From the NCBI RefSeq assembly GCF_014673215.1, contig NZ_JACWMS010000002.1, forward strand, positions 434,001 to 498,000: a DNA stretch of 64,000 bases, read 5' to 3'. This DNA is from Gordonia hankookensis (GTDB lineage Bacteria; Actinomycetota; Actinomycetes; Mycobacteriales; Mycobacteriaceae). The notes beneath the pieces are model-generated. The model saw only the letters and a list, made by a program, of their open reading frames with translations, was not told the origin of the DNA and searched no databases. The position numbers and the translations under genes are program-made. Below, in pieces: positions 27,199-35,452 of this stretch (position 1 is its first letter; every line of letters starts with the position of its first letter).

Positions 27199-28437
27199 GT
27201 GACCCCGTCCCGCCCTCAGTTCGATCCCCCCGGCACCCCGCCGGGTGATGAGGCGGCCCCCGAGGCCGATCGGCACGTGCTGCTGGCCGGACACGTCTTG
27301 TTCGCCGTGCTGCTCGCGCTCGGGGCGGTACGCGCCGCGATGGCTTCGTCCACCCCGGTGGTGCCGGTCCTGGCGGCGCTCGCGGCCGCCGGCTGGTACT
27401 GCGTCGGCGCGGTGTGGGTCTCACGCCGACGCGGGCGGATCGCCCGCCTGTGGTTGGCCGGACTGATCCTGATCTGGCTGGGCCTCGTCGCGCTGTCCGG
27501 TGAGTTCGTGTGGCTGGCGTTCCTGCTCGCATTGCTGGTCTGGCATCTGTTTCCCGTCCGTGCGGCCATACCCATCGAGGTCACGATCGCGCTCGCGGCG
27601 GCGATCGGGTTCGCCGCACACCAGGGCCGGTGGGTGGCGGGAGCGGTCTTCGGCCCGGTCATCGGAGTCGCCTGCGCCGCCGTGATGACGGAGATCTATC
27701 AGCGGCTGCGAGCCCAGTCGGACGAACGCAGGCGCCTGCTCGACGAGCTGATGCGTACCCAACAAGCCCTGGCGATCCGCGAACGCGAGGCCGGTCGACT
27801 CGCCGAACGCGAGCGCCTCGCACGCGAGATCCACGACACCGTGGGACAGAGTCTGGCGAGCGTGATCATGTTGCTGCGCGCGGCGCTGCGACCGTCCACC
27901 CCGACAGATCGCTCGGAACAGCTCCACACGGCGCTCGACACCGCGATCGGTGCGCTGGCCGAGACCAGGCGGTTCGTCCTCGGGCTGAACCCGGCGGCGC
28001 TCGAGAGAGACGGTCTCACACAGGCGCTCCGATCACTCGCCGACGACAGTTCCGGGCTCGGGTTGCGCACCGATTTCGAACAGCATGGGACCCCACACGT
28101 TGTGCCCATCGACGTCCAGGTCGCGCTGCTCCGCGTGGCACAGGAAGCCTTGTCCAACGCCCGCAGGCACGCCGCGGCCGACTCGGCGACGATGACCCTG
28201 ACCTATCAGGACGACGAGGTCAGCATCGACGTCGTCGACGACGGCGTCGGCTTCGATCCGGCGGCACTGAACGGCCCACGCTCCGACGGGACCGGCTACG
28301 GTCTCACGGCCATGCGCAGCCGGCTGGCAGAGCGGGGCGGAGACGTGACCGTCGAGTCCGAGGCAGGCGCCGGAACCGCTGTCCGAGCGACGATCCCGGT
28401 GGACCCCGACACCGCCGCGGAGGAGGCCGACACATGA
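27199..28437 (+). CDS. two-component sensor histidine kinase, NarL/DesK type
   Basis: The kinase has an N-terminal membrane region of about five helices (residues 25-155), a coiled stretch, the HisKA_3 box LAREIHDTVGQSLASVIML with the phosphorylated histidine, and a C-terminal ATPase domain with QEALSNARRHA and GYGLTAMRSRLAERGG. The GTG at 27199 is a cautious choice; in-frame alternatives at 27112 (ATG) and 27181 (GTG) add up to 29 residues. It overlaps its response regulator by four bases. It probably senses envelope stress or a drug and controls the divergent ABC exporter. Confidence 0.87.
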   Translation: MTPSRPQFDPPGTPPGDEAAPEADRHVLLAGHVLFAVLLALGAVRAAMASSTPVVPVLAALAAAGWYCVGAVWVSRRRGRIARLWLAGLILIWLGLVALSGEFVWLAFLLALLVWHLFPVRAAIPIEVTIALAAAIGFAAHQGRWVAGAVFGPVIGVACAAVMTEIYQRLRAQSDERRRLLDELMRTQQALAIREREAGRLAERERLAREIHDTVGQSLASVIMLLRAALRPSTPTDRSEQLHTALDTAIGALAETRRFVLGLNPAALERDGLTQALRSLADDSSGLGLRTDFEQHGTPHVVPIDVQVALLRVAQEALSNARRHAAADSATMTLTYQDDEVSIDVVDDGVGFDPAALNGPRSDGTGYGLTAMRSRLAERGGDVTVESEAGAGTAVRATIPVDPDTAAEEADT

Positions 28438-29051
28438 TTCGACTGCTCCTCGTGGACGACCACCCGGTGGTGCGGGCCGGCCTGCGCGCCGTGCTGGCAC
28501 CGGTCGACGGTATCGAGGTCGTCGCGGAGGCCGGCACCGCTGCGGATGCGCTGGCCGCGGCGCAGCGCGAGACCATCGACGTGGTCCTGATGGACCTGCG
28601 CCTCGGCAGCGGCGGTGACGGGGTGCACGCAACCGAATCGATTCGGGCGCTTCCGAATCCACCACGGGTACTGATCCTCACCACGTACGAGACCGACGCC
28701 GACATCCTGCGCGCGGTCCGGGCCGGCGCCACCGGCTACCTGTTGAAGGACGCCGACCCCGACGATCTCGTCCGAGCGATCGGATCGGCGGCCGCCGGAG
28801 AGACCGTCCTGGCTCCGCCGGTGGCGGCGCGCCTCCTCGGCAGGATGCAGTCGCCGGACACCGCCCTCACGCAACGCGAACTCGAGATCGTCGGCCGGCT
28901 GGCGGACGGGGATTCCAACCGTGACATCGCCCGCACACTCACCATCTCCGAGGCCACCGTCAAGTCCCACCTGGTGCACATCTTCGACAAGCTCGGCGTG
29001 GACAGCCGGACACGGGTGGTCGCCGAAGCCCGCCGACGCGGTCTGCTCTGA
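28434..29051 (+). CDS. two-component response regulator, NarL/LuxR family
   Basis: The 205-residue regulator has a receiver domain (IRLLLVDDHPVVRAGLR, phospho-acceptor aspartate in VVLMDLRLG, LLKDADPDDL) and a C-terminal LuxR helix-turn-helix (LTQRELEIVGRLADGDSNRD, ATVKSHLVHIFDKLGVDSRT). It is coupled by ATGA overlap to the kinase, its likely partner. Its likely target is the exporter operon across the divergent gap. Confidence 0.93.
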   Translation: MIRLLLVDDHPVVRAGLRAVLAPVDGIEVVAEAGTAADALAAAQRETIDVVLMDLRLGSGGDGVHATESIRALPNPPRVLILTTYETDADILRAVRAGATGYLLKDADPDDLVRAIGSAAAGETVLAPPVAARLLGRMQSPDTALTQRELEIVGRLADGDSNRDIARTLTISEATVKSHLVHIFDKLGVDSRTRVVAEARRRGLL

Positions 29052-29134
29052 GGGACGGTCTCGCTCAGCGGTCCGTCATTCGCGCGGACGGCCGGGGATG
29101 TCCGTTTCGACGGGTTACCGATAGGGTCGGGCGC

Positions 29135-29767
29135 GTGGAGATCCTGCTGATCGTCATCGTCGCACTGCTGCTGATCATCGCGGTCGTGGTCGTGTTCAAC
29201 TTCCTGGGCAACCGCAAGTTGCGACAGGCCGAGTCCGACGCGTTGCGGCAGCGGGCGTACCGGCCCGGCGACCCGTTCTCGACCGCCGACGACGACGCGG
29301 TCCGCGGTGACCCTCGTGTGCTGAAGCCGAGCGACCTCGTCGACCTCCGCGGCGAGACGTTCGCAGTGCGCGGGACTCTCCGGTTGTCCCAGAGCGGCTA
29401 CCTCTGGACCGAGAACTTCCTGGACACCGGTACCGGGCGTAAGGCGTGGATCTCGGTCGAGGACGACCCCGACCTCGAGGTCGTGTTGTGGCACGAGCTC
29501 ACGGGCGTGACGTTGACCCCCGGACCGGACAGTCTGGAGTTGGACGGCCGGCGCTACCGCTCCGACGAATCGGGGTCGGCGGAGTTCACCTCGGCGGGAA
29601 CCACCGGTCTGGCCGCCCGCGGCTCGATGCGCTACCACGACTACGAGGCAGGCGACGAACGCCTGTCGTTCGAGGATTTCGGATCCGGGTGGGAATGCGC
29701 CCGGGGCGAGGTGATCGAGCGTGGCGAGTACCGCATCTACCCGTCCGACCCCACTCCTGAACCGTGA
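29135..29767 (+). CDS. DUF4178 membrane-anchored protein
   Basis: The 210-residue protein has one N-terminal helix (LLIVIVALLLIIAVVVVFNFL) and then a DUF4178 domain with LKPSDLVDLRGETFAVRGTLRLSQSGY, WISVEDDP and WECARGEVIERGEY. The start is a GTG. It opens a five-gene block whose order and sizes match Rv2597-Rv2601 as I remember them. The function of the domain is unknown. Its stop overlaps the next gene (GTGA). Confidence 0.82.
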   Translation: MEILLIVIVALLLIIAVVVVFNFLGNRKLRQAESDALRQRAYRPGDPFSTADDDAVRGDPRVLKPSDLVDLRGETFAVRGTLRLSQSGYLWTENFLDTGTGRKAWISVEDDPDLEVVLWHELTGVTLTPGPDSLELDGRRYRSDESGSAEFTSAGTTGLAARGSMRYHDYEAGDERLSFEDFGSGWECARGEVIERGEYRIYPSDPTPEP

Positions 29768-30288
29768 TCGGCCAGAACCGATTACAGGTCCGCTATGCCG
29801 ACACGAGTGCCCGCGGCCTCGCCTTCTCGCTGACCGCCGGACTCCAGGAACCGCTGGCGCGCTGCGATCGGCGAATCGGTGACCGCGGTGTGTCTGTGCG
29901 TCTGCTCGGTGCCAGCCACCAGGTGGTGGTCGACGACGGCACCGACCGGCTCTGCGAGACAGTCGCCTGCCTGCCCGGCATGGACGCACCACTGCCGGAC
30001 ACCGTCGTCGAGGACGGTTACACCTTCGCCTCACGCATCGAGCCATGCGATACCGACCGGATGCAGTCGATCGTCACCGAACTCGGGCACCGGGTCGACC
30101 GCCACCTCGCCGCCGGTGACCCCGCCGTGATGGGCCACTTTCCCGGACTACCGCTGGCGATCACCGCGGTGATCGCCACGGCACACGCCGACGCGCTCGC
30201 CTGGCAGACCTGGCACACCTATCCGCAATGCTCCGAGCTCGTGGTGACCTCGAGTGAGCTGCGCCGGACGCCGGAGCCCGGCAGATGA
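29764..30288 (+). CDS. DUF2617 family protein
   Basis: The 174-residue soluble protein starts with a GTG that overlaps the preceding stop codon and ends overlapping the next start, so it is translated as part of the block. Its opening (LQVRYADTSARGLAFSLTAG) and WHTYPQCSELVVTSSELRR near the end are family features. No function is known to me; its constant place beside DUF4178, DUF4247, DUF350 and the aminopropyltransferase suggests a shared pathway. Confidence 0.8.
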   Translation: MIGQNRLQVRYADTSARGLAFSLTAGLQEPLARCDRRIGDRGVSVRLLGASHQVVVDDGTDRLCETVACLPGMDAPLPDTVVEDGYTFASRIEPCDTDRMQSIVTELGHRVDRHLAAGDPAVMGHFPGLPLAITAVIATAHADALAWQTWHTYPQCSELVVTSSELRRTPEPGR

Positions 30289-30833
30289 CTCAGCCGCCAC
30301 CACCATCTCCGCCGCCCGGTTCCGACGACCCTCGCCGCGGCCTGCGCCGAACCCGCAACCTCGCGGTTGCCGCGATCGTGCTGATCGCCGTCCTCGCCAT
30401 CGTCGGATCCTGCTCGGTGAAAGCGTTCCGAGGCCTCGCGGGCGACGACGCCAACGCACGCAGCTACATCACGTCGCACTACCAGCGCGACACCAGCCTC
30501 GACGAAGGCGACGTCGACGCCTACGTGGCCGACGGCACACCCGATACCGTGGCCGCGGAGTTGAGTGATGTGGAGCGGCCCAACGATCAGCGCAGCGGCG
30601 ACACGGCGAATCCGTCCAACGTGGCGGGCAGCCAGTTCCTGCAGTACCCGGACTATCTGATCGGGCTGTTCCCGTTGGCCGCCAACACGACCCGCGTGAT
30701 GCTCAGCCGTGACTACCGATCGGGATACAACCACTACCTTCCCTTCATCGGCGCCTTCTGGGTGCCGACACCGAATTTCGGGGGCTCCGGCAGCGGTTAC
30801 CGAGGCGGCGGGTCCGGCGGGGGCGGCAAATGA
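30285..30833 (+). CDS. DUF4247 membrane-anchored protein
   Basis: The 182-residue protein has a proline-rich start, one helix (LAVAAIVLIAVLAIVGSC, about residues 25-43) and an extracytoplasmic part with ARSYITSHYQRD, SQFLQYPDYLIGLFP and a glycine-rich tail (GGSGSGYRGGGSGGGGK). It overlaps the DUF2617 gene by four bases. The cysteine at the helix end might be lipidated, but the surrounding SC is a poor lipobox. Confidence 0.78.
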   Translation: MTQPPPPSPPPGSDDPRRGLRRTRNLAVAAIVLIAVLAIVGSCSVKAFRGLAGDDANARSYITSHYQRDTSLDEGDVDAYVADGTPDTVAAELSDVERPNDQRSGDTANPSNVAGSQFLQYPDYLIGLFPLAANTTRVMLSRDYRSGYNHYLPFIGAFWVPTPNFGGSGSGYRGGGSGGGGK

Positions 30834-30914
30834 CCCGTCCCGATCTGACCAAACCGACCCATCGGCGCCCATCACCCACCCAACCGTCCAGCATCACCTG
30901 AACCGGAGGACACC

Positions 30915-31340
30915 GTGCTCACCAGACTCATCGAGAATGCCTACGCGGCAGCGGCGTACGGCGCAACCGGCATGGTCCTCATGCTGCTGGCATTCGCCGT
31001 CGTCGACGTGCTGACACCCGGCAACCTGCGCCACCAGCTGTGGGCGGACCGCAACCGCAACGCGGGCATCCTGGTCGGCTCCAATCTGGCGGCGGTCGCG
31101 ATCATCGTCACCGCCGCGATCGTCGCGAGCCAGGGCAGGTTGCTGGAGGGTCTGACCTACACCGTCGTCTACACGATCATCGGCATCGTGATCATGGTGG
31201 CGAGCTTCCTGATCATCGACCTGTTCACGCCGGGCAAGCTCGGTGAACTCGTCGTCCACCCCGAAAGCCACCCGGCGGTCTGGGTCCACGGCGTCACGCA
31301 TGTCGGCATCGCGCTGATCGTGGCCGCCGCGATCCTCTGA
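30915..31340 (+). CDS. DUF350 small membrane protein
   Basis: The 141-residue protein has four hydrophobic helices in two similar halves, each with a polar motif (LTPGNLRHQLWADRNRNAG, then FTPGKLGEL). DUF350 proteins occur widely beside aminopropyltransferases and DUF4178 proteins, but their role is unknown. A second, unlinked DUF350 gene with the same two motifs lies at 52190-52618. Confidence 0.85.
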   Translation: MLTRLIENAYAAAAYGATGMVLMLLAFAVVDVLTPGNLRHQLWADRNRNAGILVGSNLAAVAIIVTAAIVASQGRLLEGLTYTVVYTIIGIVIMVASFLIIDLFTPGKLGELVVHPESHPAVWVHGVTHVGIALIVAAAIL

Positions 31341-31361
31341 CCTCGTGGCATCGACAGAATC

Positions 31362-32975
31362 ATGACCACAACCGAGGAATCCGCCACGGGCGCGACGGCC
31401 GACGACCAGACGGCGCAGCCCACCGGTGGGGCGCGACCTGACGAACCTGTACGCGGCCGATGGCCCCGAGCCGCGCTCCTCGCGGTCGTGTTCGTCTGCG
31501 CCGCATGCGGTCTGGTCTACGAGCTCGCGCTGGTATCGCTCGGCTCGTTCCTGATCGGCAACACCGCCACCCAGGCCTCCATCGTGCTCGCGGTGATGGT
31601 CTTCGCAATGGGCGTCGGGTCGCTGGCCGCGAAACCGCTGAAATCGCAGGCCGTCACCACGTTCGCGGTCATCGAGCTGGCGCTCGCCCTATTCGGCGGA
31701 CTGTCGGTGATAGCGCTCTACGCGGCGTTCTCCTACCTGTCGTTGTACACGCCCGCCCTGGTCGCGATGGCGTTCGTGCTCGGCCTGTTGATCGGCGCCG
31801 AGATCCCGCTGCTGATGGTGCTGCTACAGCGGATCCGACGCCAGGACCCGGGGTCGGCGGTGGCGGACATGTTCGCGGTGGACTACATCGGCGCGCTCGT
31901 CGGCGGCCTCTGTTTCCCGTTTCTGCTGCTCCCACTGTTCGGGCAATTGCGAGGCGCCCTCGTCGTCGGACTGGTCAATGCCGCGGCCGGATGTTTCCTG
32001 GTGTTCGTGGTGTTCCGACACGATCTGGGACGTACCCGGGGGCTGGTGCTCGGCGCCGTGGGTGTCGGTGTGGTCGCGACGCTGATCGCGGGACTGGTGT
32101 GGGCCGACCGATTCGAGGTGACCGCCCGTCAGGCCCTCTTCCGCGACCCGATCGTCGCGGCCGAACGCACTCCGTATCAGGACATCGTGATCACCCAGCG
32201 CCGCACCCCGATCGGGCCCGACACACGTCTCTATCTCAATGGGGATCTGCAGTTCTCGTCGATCGACGAGTACCGATATCACGAGTCGCTGGTACATCCA
32301 GCCATGTCGGGTCCGCATCGCAGGGTGCTGATCCTCGGCGGCGGCGACGGTCTCGCGCTACGCGAGGTGCTGACCTACCCCGACGTCGAGTCGGCGACGC
32401 TGGTGGAGCTCGACCCGGAGATGGTCCGGCTGGCCCGTTCCGATCACCGGTTGCGAGACCTGAACCGTGGATCGATGGACGATCCGCGCAGCACCGTCGT
32501 CGACGCGGATGCGTTCTCGTGGTTGCGGGACAACCGGGACCGTTTCGACGTCATCGTCGTCGACATGCCGGATCCGGATGAGTCCGCCACCGCCAAGCTG
32601 TACTCCACCGAGTTCTATTCACTCGTCCGGACCCATCTGGCCGGTGGCGGCCGTGCCGTTGTGCAGGCGGGTTCGCCCTACTTCGCGCCGCAGTCGTTCT
32701 GGTGTGTCGATGCGACGCTCCGCGCGGCCGGTTTCGCCACCACGCCCTTCCACGTCGACGTGCCGTCGTTCGGGGACTGGGGCTACCTGTTGGCCGGTAC
32801 GTCGAAACCCGCTCTGCGGGTTGACCCCCCGGTTCCACTGCGCTTCCTCAGTCAGGCCGAGCTGGCCGCGGCGGCGGTCTTTCCCGCCGACCGACCCCCG
32901 GTCGACGTTGCGCCCTCTACCCTGATGGACCCGCGCATCCTGCGATACGCGCAGGGCGAGTGGTCGGTGTACTGA
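31362..32975 (+). CDS. speE: membrane-fused polyamine aminopropyltransferase (spermidine synthase-like)
   Basis: The 537-residue protein joins an N-terminal membrane domain of about seven helices (residues 35-250) to a C-terminal aminopropyltransferase domain. That domain has TPYQDIVITQRR, LYLNGDLQFSSIDEYRYHE, the nucleotide-binding HRRVLILGGGDGLALREVL and the catalytic-type VDMPDPDESATAKLYSTEFY. It resembles Rv2601. Whether it makes spermidine or modifies another nucleophile with decarboxylated S-adenosylmethionine is uncertain. It ends the DUF4178-DUF2617-DUF4247-DUF350 operon. Confidence 0.87.
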   Translation: MTTTEESATGATADDQTAQPTGGARPDEPVRGRWPRAALLAVVFVCAACGLVYELALVSLGSFLIGNTATQASIVLAVMVFAMGVGSLAAKPLKSQAVTTFAVIELALALFGGLSVIALYAAFSYLSLYTPALVAMAFVLGLLIGAEIPLLMVLLQRIRRQDPGSAVADMFAVDYIGALVGGLCFPFLLLPLFGQLRGALVVGLVNAAAGCFLVFVVFRHDLGRTRGLVLGAVGVGVVATLIAGLVWADRFEVTARQALFRDPIVAAERTPYQDIVITQRRTPIGPDTRLYLNGDLQFSSIDEYRYHESLVHPAMSGPHRRVLILGGGDGLALREVLTYPDVESATLVELDPEMVRLARSDHRLRDLNRGSMDDPRSTVVDADAFSWLRDNRDRFDVIVVDMPDPDESATAKLYSTEFYSLVRTHLAGGGRAVVQAGSPYFAPQSFWCVDATLRAAGFATTPFHVDVPSFGDWGYLLAGTSKPALRVDPPVPLRFLSQAELAAAAVFPADRPPVDVAPSTLMDPRILRYAQGEWSVY

Positions 32976-32981
32976 GCTCGG

Positions 32982-33025
32982 ACCTCCCGGTTTGCCGGTC
33001 CAGGTGAACACCGGGCCCGGGAGGT
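32982..33025 (+). promoter_or_regulatory. hairpin that can bury the ribosome site of the LytS-type kinase
   Basis: ACCTCCCGG (32982-32990) is complementary to CCGGGAGGT (33017-33025). The right arm contains the GGGAGG ribosome site of the kinase gene that starts at 33032. It may act as a terminator for the upstream gene or limit translation of the kinase. Confidence 0.45.
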
Positions 33026-33031
33026 GGGATC

Positions 33032-34252
33032 GTGGAGACCATGTCCGGACAGCTGGCGATCGCTCTCGCGGTGGTGGCCGTGCTCGTCGTCATCGCGGCG
33101 GTGGTGCTCATCCGTACCCGTCGCGTGGTCACCACCCCGACCGAGCGGGCCGTCCACTTCGCTCTGCAGACCGCGTCGCAGGCGGCACGATCGCTACGCA
33201 CGGGACTCTCGTCCTCCTCGGCTCGCGACGCCCTCCCGCACCTGCGAGCACTCACCGCCGCCGATGCATTGGCTCTCTACGATTCCGTCGGCGAGTTGCT
33301 GGCCCACGAGCCCGAGGGCGATCGGCTGTGGGATGACGCTCTGATCGCTGCCGCCGCAGAGGCGGCGCGGACCGCGGAGCCGGATCAGCGGCGAGTGCTG
33401 GTGAACGATCCGTGTGGTCCGGAATCGCCGGTCCGCGCACTCGTCGCCGAACCGCTGATCGCCGACGGCCGCAGCGTCGGGGTGCTCGTGGTGGCCGCCA
33501 CCCAGCGTCCGGGCCCAGGCATGCTGGGCGCGGTCGGTGAGGTGGCGCGGTACGTGTCGAGTCAGATCGAATTGGCGGACCTCGAGGCGTCGAGGGCGCG
33601 TCTGGATCGTGCGGAGGTCCTCGCGCTGCGCGCACAGATCAGTCCGCACTTCATCTACAACGCCCTCAACACCATCGCGTCGTTCGTGCGGACCGACCCC
33701 GATCGGGCCCGGGAGCTCATCCTCGACTTCGCGGATTTCACGCGGTACTCCTTCCGGGCCGCAGGTGAATACACCGTGCTGGCCGACGAACTGCGCAACA
33801 TCGACCGGTACCTGACGCTGGAACGCGCGCGGTTCGGACCGGCCCTGAACGTGAAGCTCCAGGTGGCGCCCGAGGTGCTGAACGTCGTCGTACCATTCCT
33901 CGCGTTGCAACCGCTGGTGGAGAACGCCGTTCGGCACGGGCTGGCGGGGAAGGGCGGGGGCACCATCACGATCATCGCCCGCGACGAAGGCTCGGACTGC
34001 GTGATCACCGTGGAAGACGACGGCGCAGGCATGGACCCCGAACTCCTGCGGTCCGGGGACATCGATGCCCTGGCCCCCGCCGAGAACGCCCGCAGCGAAT
34101 CCGACGGCGCTCACGTCGGGCTCACGAATGTCGATCATCGGCTGCGGGCCGCGTTCGGCAACGATTACGGTCTGGTGGTCGACACCGGAATCGATGCGGG
34201 CACCCGAGTCGGCATGCGGGTCCCCAAGTTCCGCGCCGGTATCCGTGCCTGA
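33032..34252 (+). CDS. LytS/YehU-type sensor histidine kinase
   Basis: The 406-residue kinase has one N-terminal helix (about residues 8-27), a GAF-like region (about 65-180), the His_kinase core LRAQISPHFIYNALNTIASF with the phosphorylated histidine, and an ATPase domain with LVENAVRHGLAGKGGG. GGGAGG stands seven bases before the GTG at 33032, better placed than for the ATG three codons later. Its partner is the LytTR regulator 25 bases downstream. Homologous systems in other bacteria sense pyruvate or similar small acids and control transporters. Confidence 0.88.
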   Translation: METMSGQLAIALAVVAVLVVIAAVVLIRTRRVVTTPTERAVHFALQTASQAARSLRTGLSSSSARDALPHLRALTAADALALYDSVGELLAHEPEGDRLWDDALIAAAAEAARTAEPDQRRVLVNDPCGPESPVRALVAEPLIADGRSVGVLVVAATQRPGPGMLGAVGEVARYVSSQIELADLEASRARLDRAEVLALRAQISPHFIYNALNTIASFVRTDPDRARELILDFADFTRYSFRAAGEYTVLADELRNIDRYLTLERARFGPALNVKLQVAPEVLNVVVPFLALQPLVENAVRHGLAGKGGGTITIIARDEGSDCVITVEDDGAGMDPELLRSGDIDALAPAENARSESDGAHVGLTNVDHRLRAAFGNDYGLVVDTGIDAGTRVGMRVPKFRAGIRA

Positions 34253-34277
34253 TGTATCCGTGAAAGGGGGTGCCCGA

Positions 34278-35075
34278 ATGTCGTTGGTGGTCCTCGCTGT
34301 CGACGACGAGCCTCCGGCGCTCGACGAACTGACCTATCTGCTCGGGCGCCGGCCCGAGATCGACGAGGTGCTCAGCGCAGGCGACGCCACCGACGCGCTG
34401 CGCCAGCTCAACGAGCATCGCGTCGATGCGATCTTCCTCGACATCAACATGCCCGGGCTCTCCGGGCTCGAGCTCGCCGGAGTGCTGACCAAGTACGCCG
34501 ACCCGCCCGCCGTCGTGTTCGTGACCGCCCACGATGACAAGGCGGTCGACGCCTTCGAGGTCGGTGCCGTCGACTATCTCCTCAAGCCGTTGCGCGACGA
34601 ACGGCTCACACAGGCGATCTCCCGGGTACTGACGATCCGCGAGACCTCCGGCCACGCTGAACCGGTTCCGCCGGGGGTGAGCGGCACCGACGAGGTGATC
34701 CCGGTGGAGCTGTCCGGCGTCACATCACTGGTCCGTCGCGACAGTATCTCGTGGGTGGAGGCGGTGGGCGACTATGCCCGGCTACATTCGGATTCGGGCG
34801 CGCATCTCGTGCGAATCCCGTTGTCCACCCTGGCATCCCGCTGGCAGGATCACGGGTTCCAGCGCGTCCACCGATCATATCTGGTGGCGTTGCCCATGGT
34901 GACCGGACTACGCACGACCGGTTCCACGACCGTCGTGTGCGTACGGGCTCATGGAGCCTCGGCCGCCGTCGAGCTGCCGGTGAGTCGCCGTCAGCTCCGC
35001 GAGCTCAAGGATCTGCTGATCCGCGATCCGATGCGCGAGCTCAAGTCGAGCCCGGACGACCCGGCACAGCGATGA
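34278..35075 (+). CDS. LytTR-family response regulator
   Basis: The 265-residue regulator has a receiver domain (VLAVDDEPPALDELTYLL, acceptor aspartate in AIFLDINMPGLSG, DYLLKPLRDERL) and a C-terminal LytTR DNA-binding domain (SISWVEAVGDYARLHSDSG, HGFQRVHRSYLVAL). AAAGGGGG precedes the ATG at 34278. It overlaps the next gene by four bases, tying kinase, regulator and transporter into one operon. Confidence 0.92.
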   Translation: MSLVVLAVDDEPPALDELTYLLGRRPEIDEVLSAGDATDALRQLNEHRVDAIFLDINMPGLSGLELAGVLTKYADPPAVVFVTAHDDKAVDAFEVGAVDYLLKPLRDERLTQAISRVLTIRETSGHAEPVPPGVSGTDEVIPVELSGVTSLVRRDSISWVEAVGDYARLHSDSGAHLVRIPLSTLASRWQDHGFQRVHRSYLVALPMVTGLRTTGSTTVVCVRAHGASAAVELPVSRRQLRELKDLLIRDPMRELKSSPDDPAQR

Positions 35076-35452
35076 CAAGCCAACAGCCGCAGCGGGAACG
35101 GGTCGTCTTGTCACGACGGCGCGGCGCGCGGATGGTCCGCACCCGGGTCGAGGTCCAGGAACAGACCGAGGTCGGCGACGCCCTGGTGCGTGGACTGATG
35201 CGAGCGCAGTTGGGGCTCGCCCTGCGCCTGGCGGTGGGTGTGGTCGCCATCATCGTCGCGATCCCGGTGGTGGGCACCATCTTTCCGTGGCTCACCACTG
35301 TGAGTGTGCTCGGAATCCGTCTCAACTGGCTGATACTGGCGTTGGCGCTCTACCCCCTGCTGTACGTCACCGGACGGGTCTACGTGCGATTCGCCGAACA
35401 GGCCGAGCGCGACTTCATCGGGCTCGTCGACGACGAACGCGACCAGCCGTGA
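35072..35452 (+). CDS. small two-helix membrane protein, likely symporter partner
   Basis: The 126-residue protein has a charged N-terminus, two helices (about 50-72 and 84-103) and a cytoplasmic tail VYVRFAEQAERDFIGLVDDE. That tail resembles YVRFANRDLDPRAEAIRDE of the DUF485 protein at 39061, which likewise precedes a symporter. It overlaps both neighbours (ATGA and GTGA). I infer that it is an accessory subunit of the downstream symporter. Confidence 0.72.
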   Translation: MTSQQPQRERVVLSRRRGARMVRTRVEVQEQTEVGDALVRGLMRAQLGLALRLAVGVVAIIVAIPVVGTIFPWLTTVSVLGIRLNWLILALALYPLLYVTGRVYVRFAEQAERDFIGLVDDERDQP

